This document shows positions 25,831 through 33,648 of a stretch of DNA of 64,000 nt, piece by piece. This stretch comes from Halomonas cupida (lineage in GTDB: Bacteria; Pseudomonadota; Gammaproteobacteria; Pseudomonadales; Halomonadaceae): assembly GCF_900142755.1 (NCBI RefSeq), contig NZ_FRCA01000011.1, forward strand, positions 106,583 through 170,582, written 5' to 3'. The notes under the pieces are model-generated. The model saw only the letters and a list, made by a program, of their open reading frames with translations. It did no database searches and was not told where the DNA came from. The translations under genes were made by a program, and so were the position numbers. How positions within the stretch are numbered: the first letter of the stretch is position 1; each line of letters starts with the position of its first letter.

Positions 25831-26421
25831 TCAGCCTCCCAACACCTTTTCCAACGCTGCCTGCAAGGGGCCAGGTGTGGGTGAGTGAAGCACACGCTGC
25901 ATTACCCGCCCCTCGGCATCGACAAGGTACAACGAGGCACTGTGGTCCATGGTGTAACCCAGCGCCGAATCCTGCGACTCCTGCCGACGCCATTTCACGT
26001 TGTAGCGCTTGCCGACGTCCTCCAGCTGCGCCTTGCTGCCGGTAGCGCCAATGAAGTCATCGCCGAAGAAGGCCAGATATTCCTTGAGCCGCTCCACGCT
26101 ATCACGCTCGGGATCCACCGAGATCAGTACCGGCACCACCCGCTGCCGCTGATCTTCCGGCAATGCCTGGCGCGCCTGACGTATCACCGATAATGCCATC
26201 GGGCAGACATCCGGACACCAGGTGAAACCGAAGAACACCACAGCAATCTGATCATCACCGAGGTCGGACAGCGAGAAGGTGCCAGTAGTGGCCGGCAACT
26301 CGATAGGGCCACCGACCAGCCCCTCCTCATTGGCAGCCTGCCATGGCTTCCAGCTCAGCAACAGCGCCGTCGCCAGAATGCCGACGACGGCCAACGACAT
26401 GCCTACCTTGCGTCCTGTCAT
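25831..26421 (-). CDS. SCO1/SenC-family copper chaperone
   Basis: A 196-aa membrane-anchored thioredoxin-fold protein. An N-terminal helix (about 8-23) anchors it to the inner membrane with the domain outside. Copper ligands are present: CPDVCP (C69, C73) and the distal His in MDHSASLYLVD (H160). SCO proteins insert copper into cytochrome c oxidase or act in redox signalling. The start overlaps the stop of the upstream membrane protein by 4 bp, so the two are coupled and probably work together. Confidence 0.92.
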   Translation of the reverse strand: MTGRKVGMSLAVVGILATALLLSWKPWQAANEEGLVGGPIELPATTGTFSLSDLGDDQIAVVFFGFTWCPDVCPMALSVIRQARQALPEDQRQRVVPVLISVDPERDSVERLKEYLAFFGDDFIGATGSKAQLEDVGKRYNVKWRRQESQDSALGYTMDHSASLYLVDAEGRVMQRVLHSPTPGPLQAALEKVLGG

Positions 26422-26936
26422 GGTTCATTCCGCTCCACAGCAACATCAAACCAGCTTCCCATTCGTTCCCGAGGAGTCTCCAGGACAACTCGAACACGCC
26501 AATCCATGGTATCTCGGGTACAGATGCTCAGTTGCCCTTCACCAACGAAATGCTGTGCAGACTCGGCTTCGAGGGGGAATCGGTAGGTACCCATATCCAT
26601 GTCCACTCCTTCAAGGGACACGACCACCCGGTCTGCCTCGATGCCCTCCAGTGTGACCTCGATCGGCAGTATCACCAATGGCTTGATGGGCCCATCGACC
26701 GGAATGGCTAGAGTTACGCGGCCAGCGTCACCGATCTCTGTGCTGCAGGGTGCTTCATGCAGATTACAGGTTATAGTGGCAGATGGTGGGTACCAGGTGA
26801 CGTCATGCTCATCACTGAGCTGGTAGCGCAGCAGATACCACAACGCTACCACCAGAGTGACCAGAGTGACGACAATCAGCAGATGAAGACGAGGCCGACG
26901 CGTCGAGCGCGACCAAAAGGGCCGTCGCAATAACAT
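26418..26936 (-). CDS. Single-pass membrane protein, FixH/YtkA-like, partner of SCO1
   Basis: About 172 aa. A basic N-terminus and one membrane helix (about 19-37) are followed by a periplasmic beta-rich domain with a MDMGTYRFPL segment and GQLSICTRDTMDWRVRV, the pattern of FixH/YtkA-type proteins often found near copper or oxidase genes. Four cysteines or Met-rich positions might bind metal. The ATG at 26936 has GGAGG upstream; a TTG at 26975 would extend it. The 3' end overlaps the SCO1 start (ATGA). Family assignment is tentative. Confidence 0.65.
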   Translation of the reverse strand: MLLRRPFWSRSTRRPRLHLLIVVTLVTLVVALWYLLRYQLSDEHDVTWYPPSATITCNLHEAPCSTEIGDAGRVTLAIPVDGPIKPLVILPIEVTLEGIEADRVVVSLEGVDMDMGTYRFPLEAESAQHFVGEGQLSICTRDTMDWRVRVVLETPRERMGSWFDVAVERNEP

Positions 26937-27103
26937 GGCAACAGGCGGCCTCCCAGGCGAATGAGCATAATTCAAGCTTAACAGCTATTACCGCCATGCC
27001 CCTGCGTGCGGTTGTCGCAGCCAACACCGCCTTCAACGCTGAATACGCGATTCAAGGAGCCTCCACCACTCGTCGTCAGGCTCTGAACCAACAGGGAGTT
27101 ACC

Positions 27104-28018
27104 ATGCAGGGAATTGCCGCGGCTCTGGGGCCTTTATTTCTGTTGATTCTGCTCGGTTCAGTGCTGGGCATGAGTCGCATTCCGGGGGGCGATTTCTGGA
27201 TGCGCATGGAGCGGCTGATCTACTTTCTGCTGTTTCCAGCGATGCTGATCGCTACTCTGGCCCAGTCAAACATGTCTGAGGTACCGGTGGGGCGGGTTGC
27301 CATTACCCTGCTTGGCGCCATGTTGATCTTCAGCGCCCTGCTGTGGTGGCTGAAGCCGCGTATCGGGCTGGATGCTGCCGCTTTCACCTCCGTGTTCCAG
27401 GGCGCCGTGCGATTCAATACCTATGTTGGCGTGGCCGGTGCTGCTGCTCTGCATGGCAGCCTGGGAGCCACCACCGCAGCCGTTGCTCTGGCACTGATGA
27501 TTCCCGTGGTCAACGTGCTCTGCGTGCTGACCTTCATCGCTTCCGGCACCCTGGGCCGCTCGGGGCTCTGGCGTTCACTCACGGCGCTGGCCCAGAATCC
27601 GCTGATTCTTGCCTGCCTGATCGGCATCGCCCTGAATCTCTCCGGTATCGGACTGCCCGGCTGGAGTGCCGGTACTCTGGAACTTCTCGGCCGCGCCGCC
27701 CTACCGCTGGGGTTGGTGGCAGTGGGGGTCGCTCTGCGGCCTCAGGCACTGATGCGCCGCGATCTCGGGCTATGGGTATCGTCTCTGGTCAAGCTGGCCT
27801 TGATGCCGGCGCTGGTCCTCGCTCTGGCCTGGTTACTCGGACTGGACCCGGTCAGTCGCGATGTTGCCTTGCTGTTCGCCGCTCTACCCACCGCCACATC
27901 GGCCTATATCCTCGCTCGCCAACTGGGCGGCGATGCCGAACTGATGGCCGGCCTGATTACCGCCCAGACCCTGGCCGCCATGGTCACCCTGCCGCTATGG
28001 ATGCGGTTGGTAGCGTAA
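27104..28018 (+). CDS. AEC-family transporter (auxin efflux carrier/malonate permease type)
   Basis: A 304-aa inner-membrane protein with about ten hydrophobic helices. The N-terminal LLLFPAMLI-like helix (FLLFPAMLIATLAQS), the central GAVRFNTYVG segment and the C-terminal DPVSRDVALLFAALPTATSAY stretch are typical of AEC carriers, some of which export or import organic acids. Substrate is unknown. Start at ATG 27104 has a CAGGGAG ribosome site. It precedes the tandem small-RNA locus. Confidence 0.85.
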   Translation: MQGIAAALGPLFLLILLGSVLGMSRIPGGDFWMRMERLIYFLLFPAMLIATLAQSNMSEVPVGRVAITLLGAMLIFSALLWWLKPRIGLDAAAFTSVFQGAVRFNTYVGVAGAAALHGSLGATTAAVALALMIPVVNVLCVLTFIASGTLGRSGLWRSLTALAQNPLILACLIGIALNLSGIGLPGWSAGTLELLGRAALPLGLVAVGVALRPQALMRRDLGLWVSSLVKLALMPALVLALAWLLGLDPVSRDVALLFAALPTATSAYILARQLGGDAELMAGLITAQTLAAMVTLPLWMRLVA

Positions 28019-28120
28019 CAGCAGCGGACGTTGGGCTGCTGGCCGCAAGCAGTCGGGAGCCGACGGAGGGCAAGCTCGCGGCCACATGCCACCAAGCGGG
28101 CCACGTCCAATTAAAAAAGT

Positions 28121-28162
28121 TTCTCGTTTTCATTGACGGAGAGAATGAGAATGATTTATGTT
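28121..28162 (+). promoter_or_regulatory. Fur-type promoter of sRNA 1
   Basis: TTGACG (-35, 28133-28138) and TATGTT (-10, 28157-28162) are 18 bases apart. Between them GAGAATGAGAATGATTTAT (28141-28159) matches 13 of 19 positions of the Fur consensus. A second, inverted Fur-like half (TTCTCGTTTTCATTG, 28121-28135) overlaps the -35. The same arrangement recurs 281 bases downstream. Confidence 0.75.
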
Positions 28163-28168
28163 GAGGTC

Positions 28169-28290
28169 ATCGGCGTTGATGAGTCGCCGGTGCCAGATCA
28201 GAGGCAATGCCAGTCGCTAATCTGGTTTCTCCTCCTCATTGCTAGTCACGGTCCTTGCGCCGCCTCTGACACCAGAGGCGGCCTTTTTTT
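28169..28290 (+). ncRNA. Iron-responsive small RNA 1 (PrrF/RyhB-like), first of a tandem pair
   Basis: Predicted ~120-nt transcript: start about 7 bases after the -10 and end at an intrinsic terminator. It contains a 38-nt stretch (28220-28257) identical to sRNA 2, with core CTCCTCCTCATTGCTAG, and a similar 5' half (ATCGGCGTTGATGAG). The two copies share promoter layout, length and core but have different terminator stems, as expected for functional paralogues. The anti-Shine-Dalgarno-like CUCCUCCUC core suggests repression of mRNAs at their ribosome sites. The Fur-box-like promoter and tandem arrangement resemble PrrF1/PrrF2; the identity is inferred from architecture. Confidence 0.78.
28259..28290 (+). 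terminator. Intrinsic terminator of sRNA 1
   Basis: GCCGCCTCTG (28259-28268) pairs with CAGAGGCGGC (28273-28282), loop ACAC, followed by C and seven T. Textbook intrinsic terminator. Confidence 0.92.
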
Positions 28291-28400
28291 GTGCCCTTCG
28301 CAGATCAGCATGGAAAGCGCCTATGGAATCGAACCCTGAACAGGGACTTCCCTCTGGAAAGCGATGACGACGCTCATAGATCGCCATCCAATTAAAAAAA

Positions 28401-28443
28401 GTTCTCGTTATCATTGACAGGGGTAATGAGAACGATTTACAGT
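28401..28443 (+). promoter_or_regulatory. Fur-type promoter of sRNA 2
   Basis: TTGACA (28414-28419) and TACAGT (28438-28443) with 18-base spacing. GGTAATGAGAACGATTTAC (28422-28440) matches 13 of 19 Fur-consensus positions, and the inverted GTTCTCGTTATCATTG (28401-28416) overlaps the -35. The upstream AATTAAAAAAA tract is shared with copy 1. Confidence 0.75.
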
Positions 28444-28449
28444 CAGCTC

Positions 28450-28569
28450 ATCGACGTTGATGAGGCGTCGGTAGCCGATCAGGGCTCTGCCAGTGCTGAT
28501 CTGGTTTCTCCTCCTCATTGCTAGTCACGGTCCTTGGACCGCCCCTCTCGGGGCGGTCTTTTCTTTTTT
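28450..28569 (+). ncRNA. Iron-responsive small RNA 2 (PrrF/RyhB-like), second of a tandem pair
   Basis: Predicted ~118-nt transcript. It carries the identical 38-nt core (28499-28536) and a 5' half (ATCGACGTTGATGAGG) similar to copy 1. ATGAGG in the 5' half can pair with CCTCAT of the core, so the core may be partly masked in the free RNA. The terminator is a different, equally strong stem. No protein-coding frame with a ribosome site exists across either RNA. Confidence 0.78.
28537..28569 (+). terminator. Intrinsic terminator of sRNA 2
   Basis: GACCGCCCC (28537-28545) pairs with GGGGCGGTC (28550-28558), loop TCTC, followed by TTTTCTTTTTT. Strong intrinsic terminator. Confidence 0.92.
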
Positions 28570-28693
28570 ATGGGTATCCGGAATATCTGGTGGACGTCGT
28601 GCTGCCCGCGGGTAGAACGAAGCGACTTCATTACACGAAACAGGAGCGCCGCCAGTGTTACTGACGGCGTTTTGCTTGCTTGATAGTAGCGAA

Positions 28694-29446
28694 TTAGACG
28701 GAAGTATAGCCGCCATCCGCCATGACGATGGAGCCCGTCATGTAACTTGCCCGATCGCAAGCGGCAAACGCGATCACCTCGGCGATTTCATCGGGCTGGG
28801 CGGCTCGCCCGGCCGGTGAACTCGCACCATGCTCGGCCAGGAAGTCACGGCCATTCGGCATAATGTCGTCCAGAATGCCAGTCACGACATCGCCGGGCGC
28901 AACCACATTTGCCCGAATACCATGTTCGGCCCCCTCTAGCGCCAGGACACGTGTCAACTGAGCGATGGCGCCCTTGGACGCGGCATAGGCACCAATCGTG
29001 GGGAACGCCACGTGACAGGCGTAAGAGCCCACATTCACGATGCTGCCACGCTTGGCGTCGGTCATGACCTTCATCGCCTCACGTGAATGGAGAAAGGTCC
29101 CTCTCAAATTGACGTTGAGCACGGAGTCCCAGTCTTCGAGCGTCATCTCCGCCACACGCCTATTGATGATGAGAGCGGCGTTGTTGACCAGGATATCCAG
29201 CCTGCCAAAGCGCTCCAGGGCCAGCTTGACCGCACGCGTCGCGGTTTGCTCCTCTGAGAGGTCACCGCATAGCGTCACGATACGTTCAGAATAGCGTTCA
29301 AGCTCTCCGACCTCAGCCTTCACGTCTTCGGCCACTACACTGGCGCCGCGATCCGCGAACAGCCTGACCAAGGCACTACCGACACCGCCTGCAGCTCCTG
29401 TCACGATCGCTACTCGACCCTCGAATTCACGATTCAAGTCCATCAT
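28694..29446 (-). CDS. Short-chain dehydrogenase/reductase
   Basis: A 250-aa NAD(P)-dependent SDR. It has the cofactor motif TGAAGGVGSA near residue 15, NNAA near 88, the catalytic Ser in NVGSY, YAASKG (Tyr and Lys) near 153, and a C-terminal GSIVMADGGYTSV. Substrate is unknown. ATG 29446 is chosen for its GGAGGG ribosome site; longer starts add unrelated residues. It lies downstream of, and in the same direction as, a LysR gene; the 111-base gap is AT-rich and probably holds a promoter. Confidence 0.85.
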   Translation of the reverse strand: MMDLNREFEGRVAIVTGAAGGVGSALVRLFADRGASVVAEDVKAEVGELERYSERIVTLCGDLSEEQTATRAVKLALERFGRLDILVNNAALIINRRVAEMTLEDWDSVLNVNLRGTFLHSREAMKVMTDAKRGSIVNVGSYACHVAFPTIGAYAASKGAIAQLTRVLALEGAEHGIRANVVAPGDVVTGILDDIMPNGRDFLAEHGASSPAGRAAQPDEIAEVIAFAACDRASYMTGSIVMADGGYTSV

Positions 29447-29557
29447 TTTTCCCTCCAGATAATGGTCATTCGCCGTCGACAACGGCAGAGGGATAATAGG
29501 AGCTAGCAAAGACTAAATAATCAGTGCTTACTTTAAAGGTTTGTTTAGTGGGGCTAA

Positions 29558-30466
29558 TTAATATGAGCTGACAGGAATTGCCTGCTTCAGAAAGTCGATG
29601 AATGCTCGCATCACGGCCGAATATTGATGCTGCTTGGGAAAGCAGAGATAGAATCCTTCGAAGGGAGCGCTCCAGTCAGCCAGCAGTGGTACTAGTTCGC
29701 CACGCTCGACATAGGGCTGGATCTGGTCTTCCGCCCAGAAGGCGATGCCTGCGCCTCTCACAGCAGCTTCCAGGGCAACACTCTGGTCATTAAAAGAGAG
29801 TACGCCTTCCAGCGAGACCTTCTGCCACTGACCATCCTTGAAGAACTCCCACTGATAGCTGCCTGGCTGGCCCGGCCACCGCCAGGTGATGCACCGATGT
29901 TGCCCAAGGTCGGCAGGGGTTAGCGGATAGCCAAAGCTTTCAAGGTAGGATGGCGAGGCCGCAGCAACCTGCCGAATGCGAGGTCCCAGCGGCAGCCCAA
30001 TGAAGTCCTGATCGAGCATTTCCCCAAGGCGAATCGAGAAATCGTAGCCTTGTTGAACAACATCCAGGGAGGCGTCATCAAGCGTGACGTCAACACGGAT
30101 GTCAGGGAAATCCTCGAGGAAGGTAGGCAAGTACGGCTCAAGATAGAGCCGTGATCCGAGTCGCATGGCGTGCACGTGAATTCGCCCATGAGGCCGAGTG
30201 GAGAATTGTGCCGTATCGGCCACTGCAGCCGACACCTCATTCAACGCTGGTCGTAAACGAGTGGCCAAGTGCTCCCCGGCTTCTGTCAAATGGACGCGCC
30301 GAGTTGTTCGGTACAGCAACTGTACACGCATACGGCTTTCCAGATTCTTCATGCTCTGGCTTAGCGCTGAAGCCGTCACATGCAGAGACTCTGCGGCCCG
30401 CACAAAGCTGCCATGCTCAACGATTGCCATGAAGCCCTGCAGCTCTGCGAATTCGGATCCACGCAT
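29558..30466 (-). CDS. LysR-family transcriptional regulator
   Basis: About 302 aa. The N-terminal winged helix (about 1-60) reads FMAIVEHGSFVRAAESLHVTASALSQS, a LysR HTH of the branch related to pseudomonad DsdC/AaeR-type regulators. The C-terminal effector domain spans ~90-295. ATG 30466 is preferred to a TTG at 30496. It is followed 111 bases later by the SDR gene in the same direction, which it may control. Inducer unknown. Confidence 0.87.
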   Translation of the reverse strand: MRGSEFAELQGFMAIVEHGSFVRAAESLHVTASALSQSMKNLESRMRVQLLYRTTRRVHLTEAGEHLATRLRPALNEVSAAVADTAQFSTRPHGRIHVHAMRLGSRLYLEPYLPTFLEDFPDIRVDVTLDDASLDVVQQGYDFSIRLGEMLDQDFIGLPLGPRIRQVAAASPSYLESFGYPLTPADLGQHRCITWRWPGQPGSYQWEFFKDGQWQKVSLEGVLSFNDQSVALEAAVRGAGIAFWAEDQIQPYVERGELVPLLADWSAPFEGFYLCFPKQHQYSAVMRAFIDFLKQAIPVSSY

Positions 30467-30582
30467 GACGGTATCTCTCACGACGTTAAATGACAAAAGG
30501 CTGTGGTAAGGGGCGCATCAACCATTTTTTCCGGATACTCTTCTTTATCTGTCTATCTACCGACTGGCTCCCACACCAGCGC

Positions 30583-31506
30583 TTATCTGGGAAAACTGGT
30601 GGTGACTCTGCGGGCTTGCCAGGGGCCCACGCCTTCCAGGCGCTGTCGCAACAGTTCTGCCAATGCTTCCACCGCCGGCCAGGACGCCGCGGCAATACGG
30701 CGACTGAAGTACAGTCGCGCTTCACTGCCGGCCAGCTCCGGCACACCGTCCTCGCCCGTCAGCATACGCATTGCCGGTGTCAGCCGCTGACGATCAAGAA
30801 TGCTGATCGCCAGCCCCACCTCGACGGCCTTTTCCACAGCGTGGATGCTGGTGCTGGTGAAAACCGCGCTCCATTCACGCCCCATCGACTCCAGCGCCTC
30901 GACCCCCAGAGCACGAAACGGGCAGTTCAGCGGATGCAGCGCCAATGGCAAGGGTGCCGCTGGATCAAGCACAAACTCACGTGACGCAGCCCAGACAGGC
31001 GAGGTCTGCCACAAAGGGGTTCCGCCGGTCAGGCGATGAGGACGGTCCAGCGCCACCACCAACGACAGTTCTCCTCGTTCGAGGCGATTGGCCAGTTCGC
31101 CGCTGGGAGCGGTGACTGCCTCGAGCAGCACATTCGGGTGAGCGGCAACAAAATCCGGCAAGACCTGTTCGACCAGATGCGGCGCATAGCCCTCTGGCAT
31201 GCCGAAGCGCACACGGCCACTGAGTCCCTTGCCGGTCAGGCGTGATACCAGACCATCATGCTGACGCAACAGCTCGCGCGCCTCCCCCAGCAACAGCTCA
31301 CCGGCAGGTGAGGGAGTCACACCACGTGAGCCGCGTACCAGCAGGCGCGAGTCGAGACGCTCCTCGAGCCGCTTGATCTGCATACTCAGGGCACTCACCG
31401 TGCGGTGGCGATGCTCTGCCGCCGCCGCAAAGCTACCCAGTTGCGCCACCACCACGAAGCTGCGCAGCGCCTCGAGATCCAGTGCGGCTCCGGTACGATC
31501 ACTCAT
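30583..31506 (-). CDS. LysR-family transcriptional regulator, divergent from an EamA exporter
   Basis: About 307 aa. The HTH is in residues 10-60 (LRSFVVVAQLGSFAAAAEHR...SALSMQIKRLEERL), followed by the periplasmic-binding-like effector domain. Start MSDRTGAALDLEAL at 31506; five more codons are open upstream. The gene is divergent from the EamA transporter at 31646 with a 139-base shared control region, the usual layout for a LysR regulator and its target exporter. Confidence 0.87.
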   Translation of the reverse strand: MSDRTGAALDLEALRSFVVVAQLGSFAAAAEHRHRTVSALSMQIKRLEERLDSRLLVRGSRGVTPSPAGELLLGEARELLRQHDGLVSRLTGKGLSGRVRFGMPEGYAPHLVEQVLPDFVAAHPNVLLEAVTAPSGELANRLERGELSLVVALDRPHRLTGGTPLWQTSPVWAASREFVLDPAAPLPLALHPLNCPFRALGVEALESMGREWSAVFTSTSIHAVEKAVEVGLAISILDRQRLTPAMRMLTGEDGVPELAGSEARLYFSRRIAAASWPAVEALAELLRQRLEGVGPWQARRVTTSFPR

Positions 31507-31645
31507 GGCGGCTCTTCCCAAAGGTTGTCATTCATCATGACTTCAATTTTATTGAAGCCTACCTGCAGAACGTTGCGATTCTCGAAAGGCTAGCAGTGGT
31601 TCAGACTTCAATTCCAGTCACCAGTCACTTGCACCGGAGTCTGAT

Positions 31646-32755
31646 ATGTCGCCACTGCCGCGTATTCATCACCCACTGGCGGAAACTCGCCAGCGCCTGA
31701 TCGCAGGAATCGCTCCCGTGACCATCGCCGCGGGGCTGGTCGTGTGCTGGAGCAGTGGCTTCATCGGCAGTCGCATGACCCTGGATCTGAACACTCCGAT
31801 GCTCGGCTTCTACAGCTGGCGTTTTGCGCTTGCCGCGTTGATCGCCTGGCTGGCCGTGGCACTGCGCTGGACGCGGCCTGGAGTGAAGCCGAGCTGGGTG
31901 CAGGTACGCCACGAGATGACCTGTGGCAGCCTGACCGTAGGGGTGTATCTGTTGGCGATGTTGCTCGCCGTCGCGGAAGGAGTCAGTACCAACGTAGCGG
32001 CACTGATCGGAGCGCTGCAGCCGCTGGCAGCGGCCTTGCTGGCCCATCAGGTTCTGCATGAGCGCAGCTGCCGGGCACAGTGGTGGGGGATGCTGCTGGC
32101 CACCCTCGGAGCCATGGCCATGATCGTGGGCGACCTGCAGTCCGCCGGCACTGCACGCTGGTGGGCCTATGCACTGCCTCTGGTGGCCGTAGGAGCCGTC
32201 TCGGTCGGTAGCATTCTTACCCCACCTGCGGCTGCTGGACACCGGCCGCCCCTGTCACTGGTCACTCGCCTGGCACTGCAGCTGAGTGCGGCAACGCTAC
32301 TGTTCGGACTGGCGGCCGTGGTATTCGAGCCCGGTCTACCCGCCCCACCACCGATTCGACTCGATAGCGGATTGGCCCTGATCTGGCTGGTGGTGTTGTC
32401 CGCCTATGGCGGTTACGGGTTTCTGGTCGCCAGCCTGACCCGCTTGGGAGTCACGCGAACTTCAGCGCTGATCACGCTGACACCCGCCGTCACCCTGGTC
32501 ATGGGTATGCTGATGTACGCCGATCAACCAGGCCTGTCCGAGCTGGGAGGAATGACGGTATCGCTGGTGGGTGCCCTGTGGGCGCTGTATGCCGGAGTGA
32601 CGTCTCGACACTCCGGCAATGGCCTCAATCGGCGCGGCGGTAGATCAGGTCCCAGACACCATGACCGAGCGACTCGCCCCGAGCCTCGAACTTGGTCAGC
32701 GGGCGAAAGTCCGGGCGTGGGACCCAGGGCGCAGTATCGGCCGCCGCGGTATTGA
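31646..32755 (+). CDS. EamA/DMT-family transporter with antisense-encoded tail
   Basis: A 369-aa membrane protein. Ten helices in two EamA repeats (about 20-160 and 175-310) mark a drug/metabolite exporter of the RhaT/YdcZ superfamily. The core ends near residue 317; the last ~45 residues are Arg/Pro/Gly-rich and are encoded antisense to the end of trmB (131-bp overlap), which looks like read-through after loss of an earlier stop. Substrate unknown; the divergent LysR is its likely regulator. A GGAG ribosome site precedes the start. Confidence 0.83.
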   Translation: MSPLPRIHHPLAETRQRLIAGIAPVTIAAGLVVCWSSGFIGSRMTLDLNTPMLGFYSWRFALAALIAWLAVALRWTRPGVKPSWVQVRHEMTCGSLTVGVYLLAMLLAVAEGVSTNVAALIGALQPLAAALLAHQVLHERSCRAQWWGMLLATLGAMAMIVGDLQSAGTARWWAYALPLVAVGAVSVGSILTPPAAAGHRPPLSLVTRLALQLSAATLLFGLAAVVFEPGLPAPPPIRLDSGLALIWLVVLSAYGGYGFLVASLTRLGVTRTSALITLTPAVTLVMGMLMYADQPGLSELGGMTVSLVGALWALYAGVTSRHSGNGLNRRGGRSGPRHHDRATRPEPRTWSAGESPGVGPRAQYRPPRY

Positions 32756-33383
32756 CGTACCCCGGTGCAGCATCCATGACCTCGGCCATCCACTCCGCAT
32801 AGGCTTCCCAGTCGGTCGCCATGTGCAGAGTGCCGTCTTCCTTGAGGCGAGTACGCACCAACTCGACAAAGGCGGGCTGAACGATACGCCGCTTGTGGTG
32901 CTTCTTCTTCGGCCAGGGATCGGGGAAGAACAGCTGCAGCGTGGTCAGGCTGGCAGGCGGCAGGCACTGTTCCAGCACCGCCAGAGCATCCTCACGGTAG
33001 ACGCGCAGGTTGGTCAGGCCACGCTTGTCAGCCTCATCCAGCAGCTTGCCGACGCCAGGAGCATGCACCTCGATGCCGATGAAGTCGGTATCCGGGTGTG
33101 TTTCGGCCTGCTCGATCAGGGACTTGCCCATGCCGAAGCCGATTTCAACGACTCGTGGTGCCGAGCGGCCAAAGAGCACGTCCAGGTCCTGGCGGCCATC
33201 GGCCAGACTGAGCCCCAATCGTGGCCAGACCTCCTCGAGGCCACGGGTCTGTGCCAGCGTCATTCGCCCGGCACGCAGCACGTAGCTCTTGATACCGCGC
33301 CGGTGAAGAGGCGCGTCGGAGGTTTCCGGACCGGTCGTCCGAGTGTCGTTGGGACGATCGTCCTGATGTTGGGGGTCCGTCAT
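32625..33383 (-). CDS. trmB: tRNA (guanine-N7-)-methyltransferase
   Basis: TrmB makes m7G46 in tRNAs with S-adenosylmethionine. The 252-aa product has the SAM motif VVEIGFGMGKSL near residue 78, FIGIEVHAPGVG near 101 and the family signature FFPDPWPKKKHHKRR near 150, plus a C-terminal TKFEARGESLGHGVWDL. Position downstream of thiS-thiG matches pseudomonads, but repeat copy C interrupts the thiG-trmB junction. The 3' end overlaps the EamA gene. Confidence 0.95.
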   Translation of the reverse strand: MTDPQHQDDRPNDTRTTGPETSDAPLHRRGIKSYVLRAGRMTLAQTRGLEEVWPRLGLSLADGRQDLDVLFGRSAPRVVEIGFGMGKSLIEQAETHPDTDFIGIEVHAPGVGKLLDEADKRGLTNLRVYREDALAVLEQCLPPASLTTLQLFFPDPWPKKKHHKRRIVQPAFVELVRTRLKEDGTLHMATDWEAYAEWMAEVMDAAPGYVNTAAADTAPWVPRPDFRPLTKFEARGESLGHGVWDLIYRRAD

Positions 33384-33419
33384 GCGGCAATACTTCTCTC
33401 AGTGGGTAAAGCGCCTATT

Positions 33420-33592
33420 TATTAACATGGCAATCAAATAGCTCATCCTGATCGATTTGATTGTCGTCAGCACCACACTGGCGCAGATACGCGGATCTGC
33501 TAGTGTGGTGCGGTCTCGCGTCGGCCTGATGGCCGACGGCGGCAGGTCCCTGTGCCGCGATCCACCCAATGCATAGGCTTGCTGGGTTGATA
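33420..33592 (-). repeat. Five-hairpin repeat element, copy C (degenerate first hairpin)
   Basis: Minus-strand copy lying 56 bases after the thiG stop, in thiG orientation, inside what is otherwise a thiS-thiG-trmB operon. Hairpins 2-5 are recognisable. Hairpin 1 has drifted (TATCAACCC at the outer end instead of TATTAACCC, and a changed loop), making this the oldest-looking copy. The inner end keeps TATTAAC. Confidence 0.88.
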
Positions 33593-33648
33593 TCTCAGTG
33601 ACTGAAGCACTGAATGGGGCACGCCTGAACCAACCCTGAACACTACCA

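Noticed and set aside
28133..28339. Short open frame covering sRNA 1
   Set aside because: It runs through the promoter, the terminator and beyond, has no ribosome site, and the second copy does not preserve the frame.
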